Below are positions 1-9,754 of a stretch of 64,000 nt of DNA, one piece after another (position 1 is the stretch's first letter; each line of letters opens with the position of its first letter). A program made the position numbers and the translations under genes. The DNA comes from Paratinospora sagittata (taxonomy: Eukaryota > Streptophyta > Magnoliopsida > Ranunculales > Menispermaceae). Location: positions 31,570,741 to 31,634,740 of the forward strand of contig CM069593.1 in NCBI GenBank assembly GCA_035771175.1, given 5' to 3'. The notes under the pieces are model-generated. The model was not told the DNA's origin. It did no database searches and saw only the letters and a list, made by a program, of their open reading frames with translations.

Positions 1-1925
1 GTCGTTTATAACAGATATTTATGTATTCTGAACGGTGGAGATGTTTATACGTTTAGTATTTTGTGTGATATAGCCATCTGAGTTTGGGTATTTGCAGCAA
101 GAAAGGAGAAACTGTCTGATTAGATACTTGTTCATCAAAAATACATATCTTTTCGGTCCACCGTTGGATTGGGCTGATATTTGGACAGAAGGTTTGTTTC
201 TTCACATACTTCAATATGTACGGTGGATTTTGTGATTAAATATTTCTATTGGTAGATTAATACATCTGAACAGAGTATTAAATGAAGAATTGGTAAGGTG
301 CTTGTATTGGACCTAAATTTAGAATATGATCTTAAACATTTCCAAATAGCTTGCATGTCAACTATGTTGACCTAGTTGCCATTGTTGATGAACCCATGAT
401 GCAAAATCAGTAATATACATGGCTGAACATGGTGACCTAGTGTAAATCGACAATATGGCCTAAGTATGGAAAATTTCATATTTTAGGGCTTTTGATGCTT
501 TTGGCCTAGAATCATTGAATTGATGCAACTTATGTTTAATTAAGCATGATTAGAGTTGATTATGCTACTGATTTGGTGGTTGTGACCATATCATGGGTTA
601 GGCCTACTTGTGATCAAGTGACCAAATTTGGACATGTTTATGCCTAAGGAATTGAAAATCAGTATTTTTTATTAATAGAATGGTTTATGTATGAGAACTA
701 TGCATTAGAGGCCTAAGTCATGTGATTTGAGTTGAATGATGGGATTAGATGAGATTTAGGCCTATTGTTTATATGTGGGCTGATTTAGGGTTGATGTGTA
801 ATGTCTATGTGATTGAGCATAGAAATTGATGTATGTTTCAGGATCTTGATTGGGTTGATTCGGTTTGGTGGTCGTGTGTGGTTAAATACTCTCGCGAGGC
901 TTGGTTGTGAGTAGACTTCATTTATGATTATATCTTTTATGTCATCATATCACTTATATATATTGTATCTTGAAAGCATGAATGCGTTCTAATGTTTTGA
1001 ATGATGCATTGATTTGAGAAAACCTTATGACTTTGGTTGGACCCATCTATCTGGCTAATAGGGGGACTTAACCTTGTCATAAGAGGGTTTCAGGAAAGAA
1101 AATGATTGGGATCAACGGCACGGTGAAATAGACGTGTACTAGTAACCCAAATAAACATGATTGGGATCAACGGCACGGTGAAATAGACGTGTACTAGTAA
1201 CCCAAGGCATGTGGAATGTGGATCCAAATTGATAAACTTTTACTTGCATCGAACTTATTATAAATGCTTGATATCTATATGTTATGAGCTTTTAATCATG
1301 CTACACATTGACATGCATACATGATATTTATTGATGAGTATTGATAACATATTTGAATTCTATTCACTGGGCATCGTTGGCTCACCCTCACTTTCCTCTT
1401 TCAGGTCCTTCTATCCCGAATAAGGGCAAAGGAGTAGTCATATCTTGAGGGCCTTGCCTGCGAGAGAATCCAAGGCCTCGATGTAAGTTGAGAGGCATTT
1501 TGATTGAATTGTGTTTAAATTATGAAGTACTATATTTTGGATTATGTAATTATAACACTTACCACATTGTAGTATGGGTGAGTTGGGACTTGTTAGATAG
1601 ACTATGTGGGCATATGATGGTTTTATTTGTACCCACAATTTTGGACTTTATGAGTATATCAATTTTAATGGACTGTAGGGATTATGATTATTATTTATGG
1701 TTCATTTTTTTATGGATTATCTATTGTCTTGGATGATTAATACGGTGGGTAGTTTTGTTTAATACCTTTTGATATCATATTGTTGTTTGGGATAAGGCTT
1801 GTAGGGTCTCAACCACCTCACGGGAGTTGAGGAGTGGTCGGAGATGCCTACGCCGGGCGTCCCGCCCCGGCATTCCGCATGCCATTCCCTGCGGGGTTGG
1901 TGGTCCGGGGCGCGGGGTCGCCACA
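1..1925 (+). repeat. Right part of a long Ty3/gypsy (Tekay/Del-like) LTR, cut by the window start
   Basis: From about position 290 this aligns in order with the solo LTR at 9755-12182: the stretch around 'CTTGCATGTCAACTATGTTGACC', the 'GGCATCGTTGGCTCACCC...TTTCAGGTCC' block near 1370-1410, 'GGAGTAGTCATATCTTGAGGG' near 1430 and a GC-rich end near 1925. The aligned parts look clearly diverged. No primer-binding site follows 1925, so it is either a 3' LTR whose body lies left of the window or a solo LTR. The first ~290 bases match the other copy poorly. Short ORFs here are not coding. Confidence 0.75.
1102..1205 (+). repeat. 55-bp tandem duplication inside the LTR
   Basis: A unit beginning ATGATTGGGATCAACGGCAC occurs at 1102 and again at 1157, almost without change. 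The related LTR at 9755-12182 has a comparable doubled segment near 11390-11495, so the doubling is a family trait. Confidence 0.8.
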
Positions 1926-2448
1926 CAAAGGGTGTGGGTTGGGGTGGCACAGCCTACCCAGACGTAATGGCAGTGTTGGGTGTGGCCTGTGTTGTCGTCG
2001 GAGGTGGCGGTTCCTGGTTCTAAATCTCAGGAGGTGCCTCCTCTGCTGGGCGGACAGTACGTGGCCTTCCTCTCTTCCTAGTTTGCATTTTCTCATTGGC
2101 AAGGAGAAAAAAAAACCATGATTTAGGAACTGTAGCCAAGTATAATGTTATGATATTCTCAGCAACAAGTTTGAGAGTACAGCAATATAAAAACCTCCTA
2201 TTTTTCTAAGTATAGTGTAAGGTTTTTGTTAAGGAATCAAAGAATCTTATGTGTCTCGTATGTTTGGCCATGATGTAAAACAAGGTTAGAATGTTTATAT
2301 AATAAGTATAAGACTTTGCAAGTATTTCAAATGTTTTGGTTCTGATTTTTCATTGAAAATCCATGCGAGTCATAAAAATTCTAAGATTTGCCTCGGTAAA
2401 TATCCTAATCTAACGTTCTATCGTAATCTTATGTATTCAAACTCTTTT
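1926..2448. other. Unassigned spacer between an LTR and the hairpin repeats
   Basis: The first ~180 bases are GC-richer than the surroundings and the rest is AT-rich. I see no gene, no LTR terminus and no primer-binding site. It may be the 3' untranslated part of the minus-strand element to its right or unrelated flank. Confidence 0.4.
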
Positions 2449-2770
2449 GCTTAGTCTTTTCGACTATTATCCAAATTCGTGTGTCCCATACCACATGAAT
2501 TTGGTAATAAGGGTGTCAACGAAGTTAAGTTGTATGAACACGGTCTCTATAAAACATCGGTTGAATAGTAGTTTACTAATAGTATCGTCCAAGTTTACTC
2601 TTCCCATACCGTGTAAACTTAGTGATAATGTTAGTAATGCAACTTTCTCCAAACGTTTCTTTTCATACAAGGTCGTGGGTTTCCTTACTTCCACATTTTA
2701 TTTAGTATCCTCCAATTTTGTTGTGTCCCATACCACTCCAAAGTTAGTGATACAAAAGAAAGGATGGTTG
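2449..2770. repeat. Three degenerate ~120-bp repeats, each centred on a hairpin with loop TCCCATAC
   Basis: Hairpins lie at 2471-2504, 2589-2622 and about 2712-2747. Each has the same central TCCCATAC, flanked by inverted arms. Arm pair 1 is CCAAATTC/GAATTTGG and pair 2 is AAGTTTAC/GTAAACTT; pair 3 is weaker. Flanks are also shared (AGTATC before, TTAGTGATA after). The block lies just downstream of the minus-strand gag-like ORF, so it is probably in that element's 3' untranslated region. The 108-codon ORF across it runs through the repeats and is not taken as a gene. Confidence 0.7.
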
Positions 2771-2845
2771 TAAGTCGGCCCACCAAAGATAGTCTTAAAC
2801 AAAACATTTTCATTCATATATAAAAAAAATTTACAATGCCAGTAA

Positions 2846-4438
2846 TCAATCATGATTTTCCTGTCTACTACCGCTTCTATTAGACCTCCTACTAGGTACA
2901 GAAAGACTACTAGGAGAAGGTTGAGAATTTGCTCGTTGTTCTTCGACGTTTTGCATACGTATTAACACGGCATTTTGAGTCTCTTCTATCCGAGCAATAC
3001 TAGTTACGATCACATTTAACTGCTCGAATGGGTTAGTCGATTGCCCCATCGTTGGTTGATGGGTCGACTGTCCCATAGGTAGAGGGTAGGCCGTAGGCAT
3101 TGGTGGAAAGTATTGGCCGTACGGTTGACTCATAGGTGCGAGGTAGATGTTTTGATTGTACGGGGATTCCCTAACTGGGATCCCTTGGACATTTGGATAT
3201 GCTTGAGTTGAAAAGTCTTGAAACAATGGGCTCATTGGAATGTTCTGTCTTCCAAGATTTGGTGCTGCCCAATTCTGTTGTTGTTGGTTCACAGGAACTT
3301 GTGGAACTGGCTGATACGGTACCTCAGGAGTTGGAAACCTTTGGTACGTAGTGTTGCCTTGAGTTGGCATGTTCCAGGTGGGTGGATTTGGTGGAGCACT
3401 TTGTCTATCTGGATTTGGTTGAGGTTGATTTAGGTTGGCAAATAAATCTTCCTCAGAGAATAGGTGATCAGTTGGATCATTATTCGGGGCTGCGTTTAAC
3501 GTAGGGTTCTGGTTTGGCTCGTTATTTGGTACCTCCCTAACAGGAATCTTGCGCCGACTTTTTCGATGACAACATCCATGTTCATCTCTAATTCTTTCGC
3601 CATTTCCTAAAGTCGCGCCGAATACTCCCTCGTCAGTTGCCCCTCCACTTGTGACATATGTCTTGAAGATAAAGGATGTTGTAACCGCCTCAGTGATCTA
3701 CTTCGAAGACTCATCAAAAGTGTTGACGTTTGCCTCATATAGCACCCTCATGATCAAGACTCCGTAGTCGAGGAGTTCCTTTCTTAAAGGGTTTTGAATC
3801 ACCCTTAACATTTGTTGGATGATGATGTGAGGTAAGGAGACCTTAATTTTCTTCTCTATGCAGTATAACACAAGAAGTTGAGCCCTTGACATAGTGCCTC
3901 TAGTCCCCCTTTCTGGTAAGATGTTGCCGAATGCGATCTTTCCAAGGCCGGCAAGAGATGGTTTAAGGAGATTGTTTGGGAAGTGGGTGTACGTCGATTG
4001 GGTGTATGGCACTTTGGCGAGGGAATTGAACAACTGTTCTTTGGACTCCGCGATCTTTGCAACTCTCTGGGGTTTGTGTGGATCAATGATTTTATCTTCA
4101 ATCGAGATCTCCATAAGTCGTGCAATAATTTCAATGTTGATAGAAATATTTGTTCCCCTGACTGTTATCTCCAAAACAAGGCTGATCCCATCTTCTTGAA
4201 GTCCTATGCAATTCATGGTTTCGTAGAAGGATTTCATCAAGTTGTAAGAGACGTGACCCTCAACTTTTGTTATGTTCAACCACCCCAATGTTGCGAGTTT
4301 TTCGTGAAGGATCGGACGAAGGCGGAGATCTCTATTGTCGATACTCCTCATAATCATAACCTCCCTTTTGAACAATTCCTTGAGTCTTGTGGGAATTGGT
4401 TCCCTACTACCAGAAGTCGTTCTTTCGCTTAAGGCCAT
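2846..4438 (-). pseudogene. Gag-like 'putative plant transposon protein', one internal stop
   Basis: Start chosen at 4438, the ATG just after a TTTTCCTTTCAG that looks like a 3' splice site; the frame is open upstream to 4525. The frame is shared from 4438 to 2846 and is broken only by an in-frame TAG at 3700-3698, where the sister copy has a glutamine codon. The N-terminal half has the look of the plant Transposase_32-type domain, with LRPILHEKLATLGWLN, EIIARLMEI and SRAQLLVLYCIEKKIKVSLP. The C-terminal part is rich in Pro, Gln and Asn (VPQVPVNQQQQNW, PMSQPYGQYFPP) and ends in a short Ser/Arg-rich tail, with no zinc knuckle. The family's function is not established; a nucleocapsid-like role is a guess. 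Confidence 0.72.
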
Positions 4439-4580
4439 TATTTTGCTGAAAGGAAAATAAACTTTGTGAAAGACACAAAATATATTCCTAACATTTTTAA
4501 GATTTATGATTTGTTCGTTGGACAATATTTTCTATTTTTCTCTTGATGTTTATGCCATCATTTAATCCAAAAATTTTTAC

Positions 4581-5064
4581 TAGCAATATGATATATATAT
4601 ATATATATATATATCTCATATATTCATAGATATATAGATACATATATATATATTTAATCATAACTATTTATATAGTTTTCATAAATCATAACTATATATA
4701 TATTAATATAAACTATATAAAAACTATATAGTTTTCTAGATATATATTTAATCTAAATCTCAACTATATATAATTTATATATATATAGTTCTAAAGATAT
4801 ATATATCTAAAAAAAAATTCATCCAAATTTTCCATTAGCAATATGGTATATATATATATATCTCATATATACATAGATATATAGATATATATATTTAATC
4901 ATAACTATATATATAGTTTTTCATAAATCATAACTATATATATTTAAATCTAAACTATATAAAAACTATATAGTTTTTTAGATATATATTTAATATAATC
5001 TCAACTATATATAATTCATATATATATATATATATAGTTCTAGAGATATATATATCTAATAAAT
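4581..5064. repeat. AT-rich 255-bp tandem duplication in the element leader
   Basis: Two copies of a unit starting TAGCAATATG begin at 4581 and 4836, each made of (TA)n runs, 'TTTAATCATAACTAT', 'AAAACTATATAG' and 'TAGTTCTA(A/G)AGATATATA'. The sister element at 62223-62400 has a single, shorter version. This is the stretch between primer-binding site and gag; no gene. Confidence 0.8.
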
Positions 5065-5112
5065 AATTTCTTCCCCTAATTTGGTGGATTTGGGCGGGCC
5101 ATGGACTGTACT

Positions 5113-5123
5113 CTCTGATACCA
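5113..5123 (-). other. Primer-binding site, initiator tRNA-Met type
   Basis: On minus this reads TGGTATCAGAG, the usual plant tRNA-iMet primer match, five bases (TTTAA) inside the LTR end. The same spacing occurs at 62150-62165. Confidence 0.85.
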
Positions 5124-5128
5124 TTAAA

Positions 5129-6330
5129 TGTCACACCCCGCCCGGACGCTCCTAAACCGGCGGGACACTCACGGACGGGGCGCGAATACATTATAACAAT
5201 ATACAGAGTACGCGAAAGCATGATTAAGTACAAGTCTGATTTTATTAATTTCAGAATATATTTGTACATGAAATAGTTAAGGGAACATTCTCCCTAAATC
5301 TCCAATGAATAATACAAATGGTACAAAATGTGGGCCCCAAAACCTGTACCCAGTCCACCCTAACTTCCTGTGAAAATTGGATAACAACGGGATGAGCTAC
5401 ACGCTCAGTGGGTAAAATAGTTCGTGAATATAACAATTAATAAAGCAAACTTCATAATTAGATATCTTAAATACAAATCAGAGCATCAAAGTCAATCCAA
5501 CATGTATGTATGCATGACACCGTCTTGTATTGGTTTGATGATTGTACATCGCCTGAGTTCACGTATAGATGTCCTTCCCCAGGAATAACCGAGTTCTCAT
5601 TGTACGTCCATCCTCAGGAACGATGCTCTGGATTCACATACAGATGTCCCTCCCCGGGAGTAGTCAGGTTCTCATTGTACGTCCCTCTCCAGAGAAATAT
5701 AATGAATAGCGAGCATTGCTTCTAACTATTTTATGGATCATGAACCACATACGTCCCTAGGTGGTGATATGTATGATGCCAATGCATGAACTGGTCCGGT
5801 CTTTACTTAACATTTAGGCAGGATTTGGCAACGTCTGGTGATTCTTATCAGGGTCGGTATCACTACGTGCAAGGTTAGGACATTCAATATTACTTGTATA
5901 AGCTGATAGCTTTCAAATAAGACCAACCAGATCAGTCTCCAGTTGAGAAGTGAGACACGAGGTCTGCTTAAATACTAATCGTCTAGAGCAGCACGCTGCC
6001 TCCCGTTCACTATTTAAAGTTATTGAGGACAAGACTGAGTCTGGTTGAGCCAGATTGACCACTAATCCGGCATAGCAACAGTGTAACACATGAACTCCAA
6101 ATATACAGGCTTAAGTATCACAGTATAAACATTATACGCAATAATGCAGTGTAAATAAATAGTAGACATGATGATAAATGAATGTAAACTTTAATAAAAG
6201 TTATAAGACACGTAAACCTATGTTTCGTTCTCCACCTTCAGATAAAAACTCCTTTCAGAACTGGCGCCCGAACGTTCAGGTCGCCTGCCCGAACAATTTT
6301 TTTTTTTGTGTGCAAACCTAGGATAGTACA
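5129..6330 (-). repeat. 5' LTR of the minus-strand pol-less element
   Basis: On minus it starts TGTACTATCCTAGG (6330) and ends GGGGTGTGACA (5129), 1202 bp. It aligns over its length with the plus LTR at 60801-62149 (shared blocks around 'GGACGTACAATGAGAACC', 'ACTGGAGACTGATCTGGTTGG', 'GGTGGACTGGG'). It carries a short doubled segment with GATGTCC(T/C)TCCCC. The base run after 6330 is TTTGT; no matching duplication could be tested because the other end is missing. Confidence 0.8.
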
Positions 6331-6482
6331 TTTGTAACCTAGGGTAGAGTATCGAGTCGAGGGACCTACAAAACCCTTTTAAAATCCATTAAAATGAATC
6401 ATAGAACCTAAGGCATTCTTGATTTAAAGGTTTGTCACTCGAGAGAGAGAATCGATAAATCGAGAGTAGACATTCAAGTTAT

Positions 6483-6829
6483 CACTCGAGAGAGGAGTTT
6501 GAATGAAAAATGATTCAAGATTTATAAATTTTCGAAAATAATTCATTAACACAATTATTAGAGATCGTGAGAGACACTATAGTCAGATCTAAACTCTAGA
6601 ACTATAAATCCATTGATTTCTCTCCAATTTCCATTGTTTTGTTTGATTTTGTTAATTTTACATCGTAGCAATCAAATCATCTCTTTATTATCACTTAGAT
6701 AAAACCATTAATTATTGTAGAATGGGGCATTTTTAAAAGTAAAATTACATTCCTTATGCATACGATAACCCACTCACCATGGGTAATATAACTTGATAGT
6801 TGTACACTTGCGAATTTAAATTTACACCA
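6483..6829 (+). repeat. 5' LTR (right part) of the Tat-type element
   Basis: Matches 8870-9231 in order: TCACTCGAGAGAGG, AACACAATTATTAGAGAT, TCTAAACTCTAGAACTATAA, ACCATTAATTATTGTAGAAT, CGATAACCCACTCACCATGG. Divergence is visible but modest. The end near 6829 is placed by alignment with the 3' copy. Confidence 0.7.
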
Positions 6830-7029
6830 TTAAGTTTTTGGCGCAGTTGCTGGGAAAGGTTTCCATTTTGCTTTTATTAATACCAATTTGAAGTGATTTT
6901 GGTTTTAATTTAGGTATTTTTGTTTGTTTGTTATATGTTTAAAAAAAAATGTTCGTCTTTTTCTGATTTTTTCTTTTATTTGATTTTAGTGTTATTTGAT
7001 TTTTCTTTTTATTGTTTCTTTTTGTAGAA

Positions 7030-8286
7030 ATGACATACAATTATAGCCACTCCACTTTCCAAGATAATTTTGGGCGAGTGGACTCTGTTACAACATTGTT
7101 GACATCACTTTCCTACGTTCAACATCAACTGGAACACCTTCAACATCAAGTGGACAATATTAATGCCGCAAGAACTCAACATACTATGGACGGTATGGGA
7201 GCTGCAACCATGAGAGATTTTGGAATGGATTCAAGTATGGAACAAGTTCAATATGGTCAACATTGGGAATATAATTGTATGGGTGACCCTTACCCTCATC
7301 AATACCATTCGGGTATATATGACCATGAGAACTGCTCCTACAATGACTCATGGAATGAATTGCAACATCTACCGAGTATCTACAACCAAGTGGAGAAAAA
7401 ATCACCTTTGGAGAAGGCGTTGAGTTCTTTCTTGAGTTGTAGAGTTCAAGAAGAGCCACTTACTTCAAACAACGAAAAAGAAGATGTTGAAGGGAAAAAT
7501 TTTTGATGCCAAGACATGACACCACCACCACCAAGAGAGTTGACTATCCTTGAAGAAATACAAAGATATGAGGCCTTAAAAAGAGAAAAAATGAATACTC
7601 AACAAGTGGATGTGCTTGAGTGTGATAATCAAGAGGTGGCTATGGATATACAATCAGGTGAACCTATGATGCCATATGTTGAAGAAGAAGATGTTGAAAG
7701 GGAAATTTTTTTATGCCAAGACATGACACCACCTCCACCAAGGCAACTGACTATTACAGAAGAGATGCAACGTTATGAAGCCTTGAGAGGAGGATAAACG
7801 AGTACATATCTCCAACCAAATGTGATTGAACACGATAATCAAGTGGTGTTTATGGATGTGCTTGAGTGTGATGATCAAGAGGTGCCTATGGATATACAAT
7901 CGGGTAATCTTATGATGCCATATGTTCAAGAGGTGCCTACCAAGGTGGAAGAGTGCTTGGATGTCAAGGAATATAATTTTGGTTTTGAGGATCCATTTGC
8001 TAAAGGGCTACAAGTTGAAGTTGTAGTGGTTAATGATCAAATCCATTTAGAGGTGTTTGAATGTCAATGCCTAAATGTTTGGAAAGCACCAACTGAATAT
8101 TTCGATGACATTCTTCCGTTAAATGGGAGTGATGCTTCATCGAGCTTTGTGTTTCCACTGGCAAATCAATCATCTAAATTTTTGTGGGAGATGTACACGA
8201 GTCTGATGATTCTGTTATCAAATCTGAAAAATGAGGAAGGCGGGATGATGCTCGAAATAATAAGGAAACATACGCGATTCAAATAA
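7030..8286 (+). pseudogene. Gag-like ORF of the Tat-type element, two in-frame stops
   Basis: One frame runs from the ATG at 7030 to the stop at 8286 and is broken by TGA at 7504 and TAA at 7795. The N-terminal part is His/Gln-rich (YVQHQLEHLQHQVDNIN) with no recognised domain. The middle holds a duplicated block: CQDMTPPPPRELTILEEIQR and CQDMTPPPPRQLTITEEMQR, each paired with DVLECDNQEVAMDIQSG or DVLECDDQEVPMDIQSG and MMPYV. The spacing is about 209 to 247 bases. The C-terminal part is acidic. I do not recognise a catalytic domain; the role is inferred from position between primer site and 3' LTR. Confidence 0.6.
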
Positions 8287-8611
8287 GAAGAGAAAGTCTA
8301 GCTAAGGACTATAAAGAAGCACTTGTTAGGAGGCGACCCAACCCGTGTTTAGTTTTTTATGTTATGTTTTATTTTTAGTCATTGTAGTATAGATTTTGAA
8401 TTTTTATTTTTCACTAATGATATTCATTTTTGTCCCTTCTCAGGTTTCAATTCAAGTTTGGGGGTTCTCATAGATGTCAACAGCAAGAGCCATTGTGGAG
8501 CGCTACACATATGGGCTAGGGGAGTCTCGTTACTTTTCCTTTTCTCTTGCTTTCATATGTGGATGTTTTTGCATTGAGGACAATGCATACTTTAAGTTTT
8601 GGGGGGGAGTT
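8287..8611 (+). other. 3' untranslated region and polypurine tract of the Tat-type element
   Basis: Holds the GGAGGCGACCCAACC block just after the ORF, then TTGAGGACAATGCATAC followed by GGGGGGGAG immediately before the LTR. This order is typical of Tat/Athila 3' ends. Confidence 0.65.
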
Positions 8612-9231
8612 TGAGCTTTTTGGTGTCTTTAGTGAAAATTTGTGAAAAATTTAAATTTTTGAGTTTTGATCATGAATAAATCCAAATTCCCTTATGAACT
8701 TTGATTTGATTTGATCTTGTATGTATGATCTATGAAAATGTTAGCACTTGGTTTTGAACATGATCTGTGGAAAATCAGAAAGTACTCTTAAGTCTGTGTG
8801 TTTGATTTGTTTTTCCATGTTTATTGAAAATTTTTGTTGACTTCTGAGTATAAAATTATGATCATGAGTTTCACTCGAGAGAGGGGTTTGAATGAAAAAG
8901 GATTCAAGATTTATAAATTTCAGAAAATAATTCTTAACACAATTATTAGAGATCATGAGAGACAACATAGTGAGATCTAAACTCTAGAACTATAAATCCA
9001 TTGATTTCTTTCCAATTTCCATTTGATTTGCATTGTTTTGTTTGATTTTGTTCATTTTACATCTTAGCAATCAAATCATCTCTTTGTTATCACCTAGATA
9101 AAACCATTAATTATTGTAGAATTGGGCATTTTTAATAGTAAAATTATCTTCCGTGTGGATACGATAACCCACTCACCATGGGTATTATAACTTGATTTTC
9201 GTATACTTGCTAATTTAAATAAATACGATCA
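8612..9231 (+). repeat. 3' LTR of the Tat-type element
   Basis: Begins TGAGCTTTTTGG after the purine tract and ends ACGATCA, about 620 bp. Only the right ~360 bp have a partner in the 5' copy. The boundary is by alignment and the TG...CA rule. Confidence 0.65.
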
Positions 9232-9754
9232 ACAATACCCTGTCAACCTTTAAGAATACACAATTCTCAAAACTTTCGTCAGCATGTCCTCATAAAATGG
9301 ACATCTCATACATAAACCTGATCACATCAATCAATTCACATATATAAAACCATCCACATTTATATAATCATCACCATAATATTAACATATTACCACAATG
9401 TCTCTTATTTTCCATTTTCCATCCACAAGGTCATATTCATATCATCAGTCCACTCATCTAAGTAATAATACTTACATATGAGATTATAATTATACATTAT
9501 CAAAAGTAAACAAGTTTAAAACACTCCATACATACATCACAAAAGAAGATCTAAAGAGCCCCTTACTCTTATCTCGCCTTTCACTTTCTTTTTATGTCTT
9601 TACCTGAAATATTAGAAAGGAGTGGTGAGCTATAACATGCTAAGTGAATATTTTCTATTATGACAATTATAGGCATTTATGTAAACATGTAATTTAAAGC
9701 ATAAAAACACTTATCAAAACACTTATGCAACATTCAAATAACATATACATGCTC

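Larger units (their letters stand above)
2846..6330 (-). mobile_element. Pol-less LTR retroelement (TR-GAG/LARD-like), 3' end not identified
   Basis: Reading on minus: LTR 6330-5129, a 5-base TTTAA spacer, primer-binding site 5123-5113, an AT-rich leader, then one gag-like ORF ending at 2846. No protease, integrase or reverse transcriptase follows; instead there are hairpin repeats and then an LTR of another family. The sister copy at 60801-64000 has the same order. No matching 3' LTR was found between 1 and 2846, so the 3' end is truncated, interrupted or outside the window. Being non-autonomous is inferred from the absent pol. Confidence 0.7.
6331..9231 (+). mobile_element. Pol-less Tat/Athila-type Ty3/gypsy element
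   Basis: Order on plus: partial 5' LTR (clear homology 6483-6829), primer-binding site TGGCGCAGTTGCTGGGAA (6839-6856), a broken gag-like ORF (7030-8286), a GGAGGCGACCCAACC block (8330-8345), a GGGGGGG purine tract (8601-8607) and the 3' LTR (8612-9231). The primer site resembles the TGGCGCCGTTGCCGGGGA typical of the Tat/Athila clade, and the GGAGGC-ACCCAA block is a common feature of the 3' region of such elements. There is no pol. Bases 6331-6482 do not match the 3' LTR well; this end was probably cut or replaced where it meets the LTR at 6330. Confidence 0.7.

Noticed and set aside
2447..2773. 108-codon ORF on plus
   Set aside because: It runs through three degenerate hairpin repeats; the repeat structure explains the sequence better.
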